A stretch of 59,937 nt of DNA from the NCBI GenBank assembly GCA_030833665.1, contig JAURGT010000006.1:1-59937 (forward strand), in the 5' to 3' direction. Position 1 is the stretch's first letter, and the number at the start of each line of letters is the position of its first letter. This DNA is from Miltoncostaeales bacterium. Lineage in GTDB: Bacteria > Actinomycetota > Thermoleophilia > Miltoncostaeales > Miltoncostaeaceae. Positions 42,668 to 51,813 of the stretch are shown in pieces. A model generated the notes under the pieces. It saw only the letters and a program-made list of their open reading frames with translations, did no database searches and was not told the origin of the DNA. A program made the position numbers and the translations under genes.

Positions 42668-43516
42668 CTAGCGGGGCTTCGTTCCAACCACGCAGCGCGC
42701 GAGGCCGGGCACGCGCACCACGCCGTCCTCCTCGAACGCTGCCACCCCGGCGATTGCCACGTCGCGCACTCGCTGCCGCGCAGGCGCGTTGAGACCCCGG
42801 AGTGCGACCACCGCAGGGGATACGTCCTCCCCCATCACCTCCCAGTACTGGTCGGGATCCGCGGTGACGAGCGCGACCGGCACGTCCCACTCGACCACAT
42901 CTGTCAGGCCGGCATCAGCCAGGAGCGCGCTCGCCATGCCGGGGGCTGGGAACCGGAAGATGCCCGGCGCATCGGGGTCGGGCGGCGCCGGTGGCATCTC
43001 GTCCGCGACGGCGTCCATGACGATGCTGATCCACGGATTCGCCTCGGCCTCGGCCCACACCGCAGCCCCCAGCCGACCGCCCGGCACCAGCACGCGTGCG
43101 ATCTCCCGGTTCGCCGCCGCCGGATCGGGGAAGAACATGTGCCCGAACCGCACCGAGGCGGTGTCGAACGAGGCATCGTCGAACGGCAGGTCGTCGGCGG
43201 TAGACACGCGCACCTCGACGTTCCCGACGCCAGCTGCACGAGCACGCTCTTCGGCGATGGCGAGCATCTGCGCGGAGAGGTCGGTGAGCACTACGCACCC
43301 GCCCGGCGCGCGCCGCGCGATCGTCAGGCCCGGCTCGCCCGTTCCCGAGGCGACATCGAGATGCCGTCCGTCGTCGCGGATGGCGAGCCGCTCGATCAGC
43401 GCATCGCCCACCGGTCCGAGCTCGGCCTGGATGATGGCGTCCCACGTGGCCCAGCCAGGGGCCAGTTCGTCCCATGTCGCGCGCTGGGCGTCGCGGATGT
43501 CATCACCAGTCGTCAT
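42668..43516 (-). CDS. Class I SAM-dependent methyltransferase (UbiE/Methyltransf_11 type)
   Basis: 282 residues from ATG 43516. SAM-binding motif I is HLDVASGTGEPGLTIA (near residue 52), followed by VVLTDLSAQMLAIA, VRVSTADDLPFDDASFDTASVRFG and ARVLVPGGRLGAAVW. The C-terminal half carries the substrate pocket and is not diagnostic. A small-molecule or quinone-type substrate is likely. It is followed downstream only by the long gap before the response regulator. Confidence 0.88.
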   Translation of the reverse strand: MTTGDDIRDAQRATWDELAPGWATWDAIIQAELGPVGDALIERLAIRDDGRHLDVASGTGEPGLTIARRAPGGCVVLTDLSAQMLAIAEERARAAGVGNVEVRVSTADDLPFDDASFDTASVRFGHMFFPDPAAANREIARVLVPGGRLGAAVWAEAEANPWISIVMDAVADEMPPAPPDPDAPGIFRFPAPGMASALLADAGLTDVVEWDVPVALVTADPDQYWEVMGEDVSPAVVALRGLNAPARQRVRDVAIAGVAAFEEDGVVRVPGLARCVVGTKPR

Positions 43517-43635
43517 CGCACGCCACGCTAGGCCAATCGGGCCCGTCCGTACCTGTCCGCACGCACGGTATCCAGTGGGGGCGGGTGTGGCTGAGGTAGC
43601 AGGCCGTGCGCCTGAGGATGCAACCTGGGCCCGGA

Positions 43636-44712
43636 TCACGCGAGGGCAGCGGCCACCGCGGCCTCGGCCGCCTCGAGCGCGCCCTCCATGTAGCCGCCGT
43701 GCGTGCGGGCCGACTCTGTGCCGCCGAGCAGCAGGCGTTCGGCCCACTCCCCCGGGGGCGGCGCCTCGCCGCCGTACGACGGATGTGCACGCAGCGGCTG
43801 CATGTCGTCATCGGTGGCCACGAGCGGGTCGGCGACCCAGTCCTTGAGCAAGCAGGCCACGGGGTGGGCGGCATCGTCGCCGAACAACCTCGCCAGTTGA
43901 GCGACGGCGGCATCGCGCAACTGCTGGTCCGCCCCCGATCGCGCGTGCGCGGGCGTACCGACGAACGCCGTGAGCGCGGCCCGCCCATGGGGGTCGGATG
44001 CATCGTGGATCTCCACCAGCGGGCCAACGCGGCTTCGACCCTCTCCTGACAGGCCGGCGTCCCGCCAGAACGGCCGCTCGTATACGGCCACGAACTTCGC
44101 CGTGCCCGCCATCCATGTAGGAACGCCGATCCAGTCCGCCCGAACCGACTCAGGGAGCGGCGGGTCGAAGCCAACGGAGCGGGCCAGCAGGCGCGGTGGC
44201 AGCGTGCAGATGGCCACGCGCGCGTCGAGTGTGGTGGTGGCGCCGTCCGCGCACGCCACCTCCATAGACACCCCGCCGGGCGTGCACCGGAGGTCGGTGA
44301 TGCGGTGCCCGGTCATCACGCGCTCAGGGGGCACATCGGCCAGCAGCGCCTCGACCAGCGCTGCGGCTCCGCCATCGATGCGCATCGACCCATCATCAGG
44401 TGCCCCCCGCTCGAACACGGTGCACTCCGCGGGCGTCTCCTCCCACACGAGCGCGCCGGCGCCTGCCTGCGGAAACGCCCTGATGCCCAGCTCGCGCACC
44501 AACTCGGGCATGCGGGGCTGGAAGGCAGGCCAGTACCACGAGGGGCCCATGTCGAACGGACCACGGCCACCGTCCGGACCCAGCGAGAGGATGCGCCCAC
44601 CGATGCGCGGGGAGGCCTCCTGCACCACGAAGTCCGCTCCCGCCCGGTGCAGCAACCGTGCCGCATGAACGCCACTCAGCCCGGCCCCGACGACCACGAT
44701 GTCATGACGCAC
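43636..44712 (-). CDS. Flavin-containing amine oxidase
   Basis: 358 residues. The FAD-binding start is DIVVVGAGLSGVHAARLLHRAGADFVVQEAS, followed by RIGGRI, as in monoamine-oxidase-like proteins. Other family parts are FDMGPSWYWP, ICTLPPRLLA, WMAGTAKFVAVYERPFW and the C-terminal FAD contact LLLGGTESARTHGGYMEGALEA. It is shorter than typical monoamine oxidases, and the final membrane anchor is absent. The substrate is unknown. It ends a minus-strand run with the two genes upstream. Confidence 0.88.
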   Translation of the reverse strand: MRHDIVVVGAGLSGVHAARLLHRAGADFVVQEASPRIGGRILSLGPDGGRGPFDMGPSWYWPAFQPRMPELVRELGIRAFPQAGAGALVWEETPAECTVFERGAPDDGSMRIDGGAAALVEALLADVPPERVMTGHRITDLRCTPGGVSMEVACADGATTTLDARVAICTLPPRLLARSVGFDPPLPESVRADWIGVPTWMAGTAKFVAVYERPFWRDAGLSGEGRSRVGPLVEIHDASDPHGRAALTAFVGTPAHARSGADQQLRDAAVAQLARLFGDDAAHPVACLLKDWVADPLVATDDDMQPLRAHPSYGGEAPPPGEWAERLLLGGTESARTHGGYMEGALEAAEAAVAAALA

Positions 44713-44722
44713 TCCGCTCGCC

Positions 44723-45013
44723 CTACCCGCCGAAGCGCTGGGCGATCGCCACGATCACGTATGCGAGCCCGGCGAGGCCGAGAACGCGGCGGAACAGGTT
44801 GACCCCCGCCGTGAGCTCGAGGTAGGCCCAGGCGCCGATGAACACGTATCCGATGGCGCCAAGGACGTCGGCCCAGGCGCCCACGGCGAGATAGCGCAGC
44901 CCGAGGGCCACGAGGCCAATGATGAGCGGTGGGTTGGGGAACTGCGCGATGGGGTAGTCGCGCGGCCATGACCAGCCGCGAAGGCGCTTCCATGCGGTGA
45001 TGAGGGGCTGCAT
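44723..45013 (-). CDS. Small membrane protein, four-helix type
   Basis: 96 residues from ATG 45013. A polar start (ITAWKRLRGWSWPRDYPIAQFPN) is followed by three to four hydrophobic segments (LIIGLVALGLRYLA; VLGAIGYVFIGAWAYLELT; LGLAGLAYVIVAIA). No family recognised with confidence. It lies 10 bp from the amine oxidase and 19 bp from the lipoprotein gene, suggesting one operon. Confidence 0.7.
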   Translation of the reverse strand: MQPLITAWKRLRGWSWPRDYPIAQFPNPPLIIGLVALGLRYLAVGAWADVLGAIGYVFIGAWAYLELTAGVNLFRRVLGLAGLAYVIVAIAQRFGG

Positions 45014-45032
45014 CACGGGCCGGCAACGCGGC

Positions 45033-45875
45033 TCATGACCACGTACGGCCACCATCGTCGGACGTGCGGATGCGCCCCTCGTGATCGGCCGCAACGAGGT
45101 CGCTTGCCGAGGTCGCCAGCAGGGCGGCGGGTGGGGCGTCGATGGAACCGCGCGCGGACCACGATGCCCCGCCATCACCACTCATCGAGACGCCGCCAGT
45201 GGCATCCACCATGAACAGCGCCGCGGGGCTGGCCCACGACACGAGCCCGATGCGATCACTGGCCGCAGCCCAGGTGCGGCCGCCATCACCTGAGCGTCGC
45301 ATCCCCGACTGCGTGGTCGCGACCACGCTCGTGCCGCGCGTCGGATGTGCCGCCAGGTCGATGAGGCCTTCCGGAGCCTGGCCGACCTTCACGAGCGCGG
45401 TGGGCGCCGCGCCGGCGTAGGTTGCCCCGTCGCTGCCCACCGCGTACACGCGGCCGCCGCCGGCCTCGATCACGTGGTAGTCATCGCGCGGCACGGAGTC
45501 GATGCGCGTCCATGTGGCGCCCCCGTCATCTGAACGGCGCAGGCCGAGGGGGTTCGGCTCGTCGCTCTCCGGGCCAGGGTGCCCGGACGACAGCAGTGCA
45601 GCCGGTGGCAGGGCGGCAAGTCCCATGTAGTCGGCGGGATCCCCCACGCGCGCCAGCGCGCCATCGGAACCGGCGGCGTAGAGGCCGCCATGCGTGCCGA
45701 CGACGATTCCGCCTGCCGGCCTGGGGGCGATGCCGTGCACATGGCCCGCCTCGGGCGGCAGGGCGAACGGCCCGTTGGTGGTGTCGACCGACGAACTGGA
45801 TGACGACCCGCAGCCGACCAGGCCGATCGCAAGGACAGCTGAGGAGGCCCCAGCGATGAGAGCGCGGTGCGACAC
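45033..45875 (-). CDS. BNR-repeat lipoprotein (sialidase-like beta-propeller)
   Basis: 280 residues from a GTG. The lipobox LVGC (IAGASSAVLAIGLVGCGSSSSS) marks a lipoprotein. The mature part has BNR/Asp-box repeats: RRSDDGGATWTRI, RRSGDGGRTWAAA, SMSGDGGASWSAR and RTSDDGGRTWS, plus AGHVHGIAPRPAGGI near the start, typical of the F510_1955-like group I recall. It is not expected to be an active sialidase. A surface or cofactor-insertion role is possible. A small-membrane-protein gene and the amine oxidase follow. Confidence 0.8.
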   Translation of the reverse strand: MSHRALIAGASSAVLAIGLVGCGSSSSSSVDTTNGPFALPPEAGHVHGIAPRPAGGIVVGTHGGLYAAGSDGALARVGDPADYMGLAALPPAALLSSGHPGPESDEPNPLGLRRSDDGGATWTRIDSVPRDDYHVIEAGGGRVYAVGSDGATYAGAAPTALVKVGQAPEGLIDLAAHPTRGTSVVATTQSGMRRSGDGGRTWAAASDRIGLVSWASPAALFMVDATGGVSMSGDGGASWSARGSIDAPPAALLATSASDLVAADHEGRIRTSDDGGRTWS

Positions 45876-45885
45876 GGCGGGGATT

Positions 45886-46092
45886 CTATTGAAGCGAGCC
45901 CAACGCGCCGAATCGCGAACCGCGCGGCGAACCGGTCGTGCCCGGCGCAGGCTCTTGGCAGATGCAGTACACGGCATCGTGCCTCGAGACGAAGGACTGG
46001 ACGATCGCCCTGTCACCGAGCGACCGCGTAAGCGATGTGAGCGTGAGGCACGCCGACGCCGGGTTCCTGCTGCCCAACCCGATGTACTTCAT
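45886..46092 (-). pseudogene. Possible short or remnant gene
   Basis: A minus-strand frame from ATG 46092 codes for 68 residues (MKYIGLGSRNPASACL ... VQSFVSRHDAVYCICQEPAPG). The middle faintly recalls the core strands of DUF4242-type small proteins, where a similar WVHSYV...YCVYEAP stretch occurs. The ends do not fit. It may be a remnant, a short real protein, or chance. Confidence 0.25.
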
Positions 46093-46150
46093 CCCGCCGT
46101 CCGAGCCCCGGGGTCGAGGCCAGCCGCACCCCCGGGGCCAGGCCGGGGGG

Positions 46151-47353
46151 TCAGCCGGGCAGGGTCTCGTCGAGCCAGTCGAACATCCGCTGCGCGCGGA
46201 TGCGCGGGGCCATCGGCTCGCAGTGCCAGTTGGCGCCGTCCTCGGATGTGAAGCGTGCGAGGACCTTGTCCTCGACGCCGGTGAGGAGGTCGAACAGGCG
46301 CTGCGACTGGCCCGGCCAGAACTGCTCGTCGTCGGGCGAGGAGATCCATGCGGGTGCGGTGACCCTTCCGGCGACATCCGTGAGATCCCATTTGCGGAGC
46401 TCGATGAGCACCTCGGCCAGGGAGTCGGTGCGGTAGGGCTCGAGGCGCTTGGCGGCCTCGAGCCCGATCCCGGGATCCGCCTTCATGCCCTCGGCCATGT
46501 AGGCGTCGAACTCCTCCATCTGCCCGGCGTCGAGCATCTGCAGCATCGGCGGCGGCAGGTGACGGGTCCACGACTCACCCACGCTCACGACTCCGGGGTC
46601 GACCATGATCGCGCGCAGGCGGGGCTCGAAGGCCGCGGCGCGCGGCACCCAGTAGCCCGCCTGGCTCCATCCGCAAAGGGCGATGCGCTCGGAGTCGACG
46701 TCCGCCCGCGGTGATGCCCAGTCGACGATGGGCGTGACCACCTTCTCCCAGTCGTACCGGAAAGGCAGGCCGTCCTCGTAGAGCGCGGCGCCCTGCCCCG
46801 GGCCGTCATAGATGAGCACGTGGTATCCGCGCTCCACGGCGTCGAGCACGCCGGCGCAGAGCATGTCCGCCATGGTCCCGTCACTGCCGTTCGTGGCGAT
46901 CAGGAGCGGACGCGAGCCCTCCCCTCCCGAGAACAGGTACCCCTGCATGGGCGTGTCCTCATACGGGATCTCCACGGCCTCCACGGGGGTGGGCCAGAGG
47001 GCCATTGCGCGCGCGAACGCATCGCGATGGCGCCGCCATGCCGCGATCTCCCGCGACGGGTCTCGGGTGGCGAGCACGTAGAAGAAGCCGGTGCCCATGT
47101 AGAACGACGCCCGCAGGTACAGCCAGCGAGCGCTCACAACATGGCCCGCCGCCTCGCACTCCCCGGCCTGGTCCATGCACCGCTCGCCGGTGGCGCTCCA
47201 CTGGTCGAACCACTCATCGGCGTCGCCGTCGGCGATGCGCGCGGCAGTGGAGAGGACCTCCCCGACCTCGGACAGCCCGTACGGCGCGGCCCCGAGGGCG
47301 ATGAGGGTGGCGAACTCGAAGCCGGTGTCCTCAAAGAATCGGTGCGCGCTCAT
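46151..47353 (-). CDS. Alpha/beta hydrolase of the FrsA/dihydroxypseudooxynicotine-hydrolase type
   Basis: 400 residues. An N-terminal helical region (residues 1-120, WFDQWSATGERCMDQAGE, ARWLYLRASFYMGTG) caps the hydrolase, as in the DUF1100/2,6-dihydroxypseudooxynicotine hydrolase group. The core has RPLLIATNGSDGT, LIYDGPGQGAALYEDG, the nucleophile in LCGWSQAGYW, an aspartate in ISSPDDEQFWPG and the catalytic histidine in GANWHCEPMAP. It likely cuts a carbon-carbon or ester bond in a small ketone. The substrate is unknown. Confidence 0.88.
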   Translation of the reverse strand: MSAHRFFEDTGFEFATLIALGAAPYGLSEVGEVLSTAARIADGDADEWFDQWSATGERCMDQAGECEAAGHVVSARWLYLRASFYMGTGFFYVLATRDPSREIAAWRRHRDAFARAMALWPTPVEAVEIPYEDTPMQGYLFSGGEGSRPLLIATNGSDGTMADMLCAGVLDAVERGYHVLIYDGPGQGAALYEDGLPFRYDWEKVVTPIVDWASPRADVDSERIALCGWSQAGYWVPRAAAFEPRLRAIMVDPGVVSVGESWTRHLPPPMLQMLDAGQMEEFDAYMAEGMKADPGIGLEAAKRLEPYRTDSLAEVLIELRKWDLTDVAGRVTAPAWISSPDDEQFWPGQSQRLFDLLTGVEDKVLARFTSEDGANWHCEPMAPRIRAQRMFDWLDETLPG

Positions 47354-47468
47354 TGCGGAATCGTATTGGGTCGCGCGCTCGTCGGCGAGGTCAGGTAGGT
47401 CCGCTCAGGTGCGCTGCGGGCGGGCCCCCAGCACGTCAACGAGCGCGCCGCTCGCCTAGTCTCAGCAC

Positions 47469-49265
47469 GTGAACGACCTCGAACTCCTGCGCCGCTTCGA
47501 GCCAATTCTCCGCTTCAACCGGGTCGAGCTCTTCCTGCCCTCCGACACGGGCGCCTTCGTGGGCGCATGCTCCCTGTGGAATCGCCTGCCGGATGGCACC
47601 GACGAGAAGATCGCCGAGCCCGGCGAGCTCGACCTCGACAGCCTCGCGGCGATCTCGCGTGAGCATGCGGCCGACACGCTGCACCTGCTCTACGTGCAGG
47701 AGCCGCTCACGCGCAAGCAGTTCCGCCAATGGCGTCGCGAGGGCCATGGCGAGGCCATGCCCGGGGCCAGCAGGTTCTCGCAGGTGGGCATCGCGGGGCG
47801 CATCATCGACGCCCTCTTCCGGCTCACCCTGCTCTTCCGCGGCCGCGTGCCCCGGGGATCGGTGGCGGCCGGCGAGATCACCTACCGGGAGAGCATCGCC
47901 GTTGCCGGCACCCCCTATTACGGCCGGGTGTCGCGGGAGGCGGGCTGGACGATCCTTCAGTACTGGTTCTTCTACCCCATGAACGACTGGCGATCGTCGT
48001 TCCACGGCATCAACGATCACGAAGCCGACTGGGAGAACCTGATCGTCTATGCCGCCCCCGACGAGCACGGCGTGCTGCAGGCGAGGTGGGTGGCGTTCTC
48101 GTCGCATGACGCCGAGGGTGACGGCCTCCGGCGCCGGGTGGACGACCCCGACCTCGAATGGGAGGGCGACCACGTGGTGGCCTACCCCGGCGCCGGCTCG
48201 CACTCGCACACGCCCAATGCCACGGATGAGCTCGTGCGTGTGGATCCGCCGGTGATGCGTGGGTTCGTGCGGTGGTTCCGACGCCTCCTGCGCGCGCTCA
48301 CGCCATGGGGTGACCATACGTCGGTGGACGACGGGTTCGGAATTCCCTTCGTCGACTACCACCGCGGCGATGGCGTTTCGGTGGGTCCGGGCGGCGACCG
48401 CGAATGGACCCCGGTGGTCATCGGCAACGACACGCCGTGGGTGCGCGACTTCAGCGGACGATGGGGCCGTGACTCACGCGACAGGTTCGGCGGCGAGTCG
48501 GCGCCCACCGGACCCAAGCACGAGCGCGATGGCATCGACCGTGTCCGGTGGGAGGATCCCCTCGGCTGGGCCGGCATGCAGAAGGTGGACCCCGATCCGC
48601 ATGCTCCCGCGCGCGCCGTGGCCGAGCGACTGGCCAGCGTGAACGCGCGCATACGCGCGATCGATGACGAGGTGGGCCTCCTGCGCACCGCGTCGCGGCG
48701 CGAGAACTCGGAGCTTCGCGCCCTCGATGCGGACGTGGTGACTCAGGCGCTGGCGAAGGCTCGGCGCGAGGAACTGCGCCAGCGCGATGAGGTAATGCTG
48801 GCGCTGCGTGACGAGCGGCGTCACCTCAGCGCCGAGCGGGACGCCCTGGAAGCAGCCGAGTGCCGCGGCCTGCCGCTCGAGGCTCCGCGCGCGCACCTGG
48901 GAGTCGAATCGGTGCCCGACCAGGCACATGACGAGCCGGCCAACGTACGCAGCCGCCTGCTGCGCATCTGGGCCGCCGTCAGCACGCCGCTCCTCATGAT
49001 CATCATCGTGTGGCTGCTCGTGGGCGTGGGATCCGGCTACTACCTGGTCGGGGCAGTCATTGGCGTGTTGCTGGTGATGGGGTTCGAGGCGTTGGCGCGC
49101 CGGCGCCTGATCTCGTTCATCGTGTGGGTGGTGGCCATCGCCATCGGCACCAGCATCGTGATCGGCCTGCTCGAGCGCTGGCAGTGGACCCTCGCGGTGC
49201 TCCTGATCTTTGGCGCGATCGTCCTGCTGTTGCAGAACCTGAAGGAGCTGCGGGCAAGTCGGTAG
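47469..49265 (+). CDS. Large membrane protein with VPS62-like domain and coiled coil
   Basis: 598 residues from a GTG. Residues 1-280 include ILQYWFFYPMNDWRSSFHGINDHEADWENLIVYA and HVVAYPGAGSHSHT, a pattern seen in VPS62/DUF946-like and necrosis-inducing-protein-like folds (histidine, aspartate and glutamate near HEADWE could bind a metal). Residues 385-470 form a charged coiled coil (ASVNARIRAIDDEVGLLR; QALAKARREELRQRDEV). The last 120 residues hold four helices in two hairpins (LLMIIIVWLLVGVGSGYYLVGAVIGVLLVMG; FIVWVVAIAIGTSIVIGLL; TLAVLLIFGAIVLLL). The function is unknown; the N-terminal domain is probably cytoplasmic. Confidence 0.75.
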   Translation: MNDLELLRRFEPILRFNRVELFLPSDTGAFVGACSLWNRLPDGTDEKIAEPGELDLDSLAAISREHAADTLHLLYVQEPLTRKQFRQWRREGHGEAMPGASRFSQVGIAGRIIDALFRLTLLFRGRVPRGSVAAGEITYRESIAVAGTPYYGRVSREAGWTILQYWFFYPMNDWRSSFHGINDHEADWENLIVYAAPDEHGVLQARWVAFSSHDAEGDGLRRRVDDPDLEWEGDHVVAYPGAGSHSHTPNATDELVRVDPPVMRGFVRWFRRLLRALTPWGDHTSVDDGFGIPFVDYHRGDGVSVGPGGDREWTPVVIGNDTPWVRDFSGRWGRDSRDRFGGESAPTGPKHERDGIDRVRWEDPLGWAGMQKVDPDPHAPARAVAERLASVNARIRAIDDEVGLLRTASRRENSELRALDADVVTQALAKARREELRQRDEVMLALRDERRHLSAERDALEAAECRGLPLEAPRAHLGVESVPDQAHDEPANVRSRLLRIWAAVSTPLLMIIIVWLLVGVGSGYYLVGAVIGVLLVMGFEALARRRLISFIVWVVAIAIGTSIVIGLLERWQWTLAVLLIFGAIVLLLQNLKELRASR

Positions 49266-49374
49266 CGCGCGTTTCATCTCCATGAGGGGGATGTGCAGGT
49301 GCTGTTGCGAATGAGTGCGACATGTTCTGGCGGAACCGCCACGTCGCGACACCGGGTCTCGCCTCGGTGCCCGC

Positions 49375-50715
49375 ATGAACCGACCTCGTCGCATATCCCG
49401 GCGCCACGCACTCGTGGCTGCCACGGTGGCGGCTCCGCTCGCGGCGATCGGCACGCTCACGGCCGTGGCGCTGGCGCAGCCACCGCCCGAGCGACGCGTG
49501 GCCCAGGCGTTCGCGTTCGGCCGGGACGCCGCGCGGGAGCTCAAGAGGGCGCGTGCCTGGGCGGGGCCGGTGAAGGCGATCGAGCTGCAGCGCGACGCCA
49601 CCCGACGTGAGCTCATCGCGCTGATGACTCCCGTGCTCGGGCTGCCCGCCGGCCCCATCGGCGCGGCGTGGCGCGACATCGCGGCCGACGATCCCCAGGG
49701 GGCTGCGGCCAAGGCTGCCTTCGCGAAGCGCTGGCTCACACCCGTCGGTGACGCCATGGCGCTCGATGCACCCGTGACCGGTCACCACGCCAACCGCGCC
49801 TGGGCCCTCGGCCTCGGCATGGGCAGGGCGGTGGCCCGCCTCGGGCGGTTCACCGATGGCTCCGGGCGTGCCTTCACACTGCCCGAGGGCTTCGGAACGT
49901 CCATCACCGCCCGCGAGGCGGGGCTGCGGCGCAACTACCCGTCGAGCGACGACCAGTATGAGCGCCACGACTCGCAGCCGCTTCGCCTCGCCGACCTTCT
50001 CCTCATGGCCTCGCGCGCCCGGTACATCCGCCGCACCGGGATCCCCCGCTCGGCACGAGCCCTTGAGACCTTCAGGATCCCGGCCATCGACCCGCTCTTC
50101 GTGCCCACCGTGCAGCGCGCCCTCTCGCTCGTCGGCAATCCCTACGTATGGGGCGGCGAGTGGGTCGACCAGAACTCACCGCTCGACCCCCAGGCCGCGG
50201 GCGGCTTCGACTGCTCAGGGTTCGTGTGGTACGTCTGGCACACGGGCGACCGCGCGGCCGAGGCGCAGATCAACATGCCCAGCGGACGCACCACGTACAC
50301 CATGAACGTGGGCACGCGGGGCAAGCGCATCCCGTGGCAGAGGGCGCAGGCCGGCGACCTCGTGTTCTTCGGGTCCGGCGGCCGGCGAACGCCGCTTCAC
50401 CGGGCATCGCACATGGCGCTGAGCCTGGGCAACAAATGGATCATCCATTCCTCGGGCGGGCGCGGCGCGATCAGCATCACGTATCTGCCCACGTACTGGC
50501 CCCGCGGCCTCATGAACGCCCGCAGCTTCCGCGTGGATCCCACCACGGCGGCGGCGCCCGACCAGCCCACCACAGCGCCGCCCGTTGGCACCACGCCCGA
50601 GCCCGTCACACCGGCCCCCATCACCACGCCGGAACCCGACACCCCGCAGGCACCCGCACCCACGCCGCAGCCTCCGACCGCGCCCGGCGCCCCGCAGGCA
50701 CCCGCCCCCAGCTAG
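49375..50715 (+). CDS. Secreted NlpC/P60-family peptidoglycan hydrolase
   Basis: 446 residues from ATG 49375. The start (RRISRRHALVAATVAAPLAAIGTLTAVALA) has a twin arginine and may use the Tat pathway. Residues 230-400 are the NlpC/P60 catalytic domain: VGNPYVWGGEW, catalytic Cys in GGFDCSGFVWYVW, AGDLVFFG, and catalytic His in ASHMALSLGNKWIIHSSG. The C-terminal 75 residues are a Pro/Thr/Ala-rich tail that may sit in the wall. It should cut peptidoglycan cross-bridges or stem peptides (D,L-endopeptidase). Confidence 0.9.
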   Translation: MNRPRRISRRHALVAATVAAPLAAIGTLTAVALAQPPPERRVAQAFAFGRDAARELKRARAWAGPVKAIELQRDATRRELIALMTPVLGLPAGPIGAAWRDIAADDPQGAAAKAAFAKRWLTPVGDAMALDAPVTGHHANRAWALGLGMGRAVARLGRFTDGSGRAFTLPEGFGTSITAREAGLRRNYPSSDDQYERHDSQPLRLADLLLMASRARYIRRTGIPRSARALETFRIPAIDPLFVPTVQRALSLVGNPYVWGGEWVDQNSPLDPQAAGGFDCSGFVWYVWHTGDRAAEAQINMPSGRTTYTMNVGTRGKRIPWQRAQAGDLVFFGSGGRRTPLHRASHMALSLGNKWIIHSSGGRGAISITYLPTYWPRGLMNARSFRVDPTTAAAPDQPTTAPPVGTTPEPVTPAPITTPEPDTPQAPAPTPQPPTAPGAPQAPAPS

Positions 50716-51755
50716 GCCGGCAGCGGGGCGAACAGGTAGTGCGACACCATGAACTCGTCGCCCCCCCGGTAGCCCCACAGCCCCGCGCAGGCCAGGAAGA
50801 AGAGCCGCCAGCGGCGGAACCACCTCTCGCCCTCGCCCGGGTGGTCGCGCTCCATGATGGCCACCACGCGGTCGCGGTTGGCCACGAGGTTGTCGTCCCA
50901 GTGCAACGCGGTGCGCTCGTAATGGCGCCCCGAGACGCGCCAGTGGTCCTGTACGGCGAAGCGTCCCGACGCCGCGTGCAGCAGCAGGTCGTCCGACGGC
51001 ATCGTGCCGCCCGTGAAGAAGTGGCGGCCGATCCAGTCGCTCTGGTCGTCCTCGCTGAACTCGAAGGCGATGTCGCGGTGCGTGAACACGTGCACGAAGA
51101 ACAGCCCGCCAGGACGCAGCCAGCGCTGGATGCGCGCGAACAGCGCCTGGTGGTTCTTGACGTGCTCGAGCATCTCCACGCTCACCACGCGGTCGAAAGA
51201 GGCATCGGGCAGCTCGAGCGTGGAGACGTCATGCGTGATTATCGTGATGTTCCCCAGCCCCCTCTCGCGCGCCTGGCGCTCGATGTGCTCGCGCTGGCCG
51301 GCCGAGTTGCTCACCGCGGTGATGCGGCTTGCCGGATAGCGCTCGGCGATCCAGAGCGTGAGCGATCCCCAGCCGCACCCGAGCTCGAGCACGTCCTGGC
51401 CGTCCTCCAGCCGGGCGCGGGCGCAAGTGAGGGCGAGCATGGCGTCCTCGGCCAGCGCCAGGTCGTCCACGCCCGGGGGGTAGAGGCATGAGGAGTACTT
51501 GAGGCGCGGACCGAGGCAGGCCTCGAAGAAGTCGGCCGGCACCTCGTAGTGCTGCTCGTTGGCCGCCTCCGCCCGCACCGCAACCGGCGCGTCGGCCAGG
51601 CGACGGCGCAGGGCGCGGGCGCGCTCGCTCTCGGCATCCGTGCCGCCACGCCGTTCGCGCCGCAGCCGCATCGCCACGCGCGCGCGGATGGCGGCCAGCA
51701 GCACCGGGCGCGGCACGTCGTGATCTTCTGCCAACCGTATGTACCAAGGCTCCAC
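50712..51755 (-). CDS. cfa: Cyclopropane-fatty-acyl-phospholipid synthase-family methyltransferase
   Basis: 347 residues from GTG 51755. After a helical N-terminus comes ANEQHYEVPADFFEACLGPRLKYSSCLYPPG, typical of Cfa, then the SAM motif VLELGCGWGSLTLWIAERYP, ITAVSNSAGQREHIE, RVVSVEMLEHVKNH, and the C-terminal GRHYERTALHWDDNLVANRD and RLFFLACAGLW. It methylates an unsaturated fatty chain of membrane phospholipid to a cyclopropane or methyl-branched chain. It is divergent from a DUF1295 gene, a known companion. Confidence 0.92.
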   Translation of the reverse strand: MEPWYIRLAEDHDVPRPVLLAAIRARVAMRLRRERRGGTDAESERARALRRRLADAPVAVRAEAANEQHYEVPADFFEACLGPRLKYSSCLYPPGVDDLALAEDAMLALTCARARLEDGQDVLELGCGWGSLTLWIAERYPASRITAVSNSAGQREHIERQARERGLGNITIITHDVSTLELPDASFDRVVSVEMLEHVKNHQALFARIQRWLRPGGLFFVHVFTHRDIAFEFSEDDQSDWIGRHFFTGGTMPSDDLLLHAASGRFAVQDHWRVSGRHYERTALHWDDNLVANRDRVVAIMERDHPGEGERWFRRWRLFFLACAGLWGYRGGDEFMVSHYLFAPLPA

Positions 51756-51813
51756 ACTCCGAGCGTAACGACCCGCGTCGTGCGAATCTCCCCCCATCGG
51801 ATACGGCGCGATC

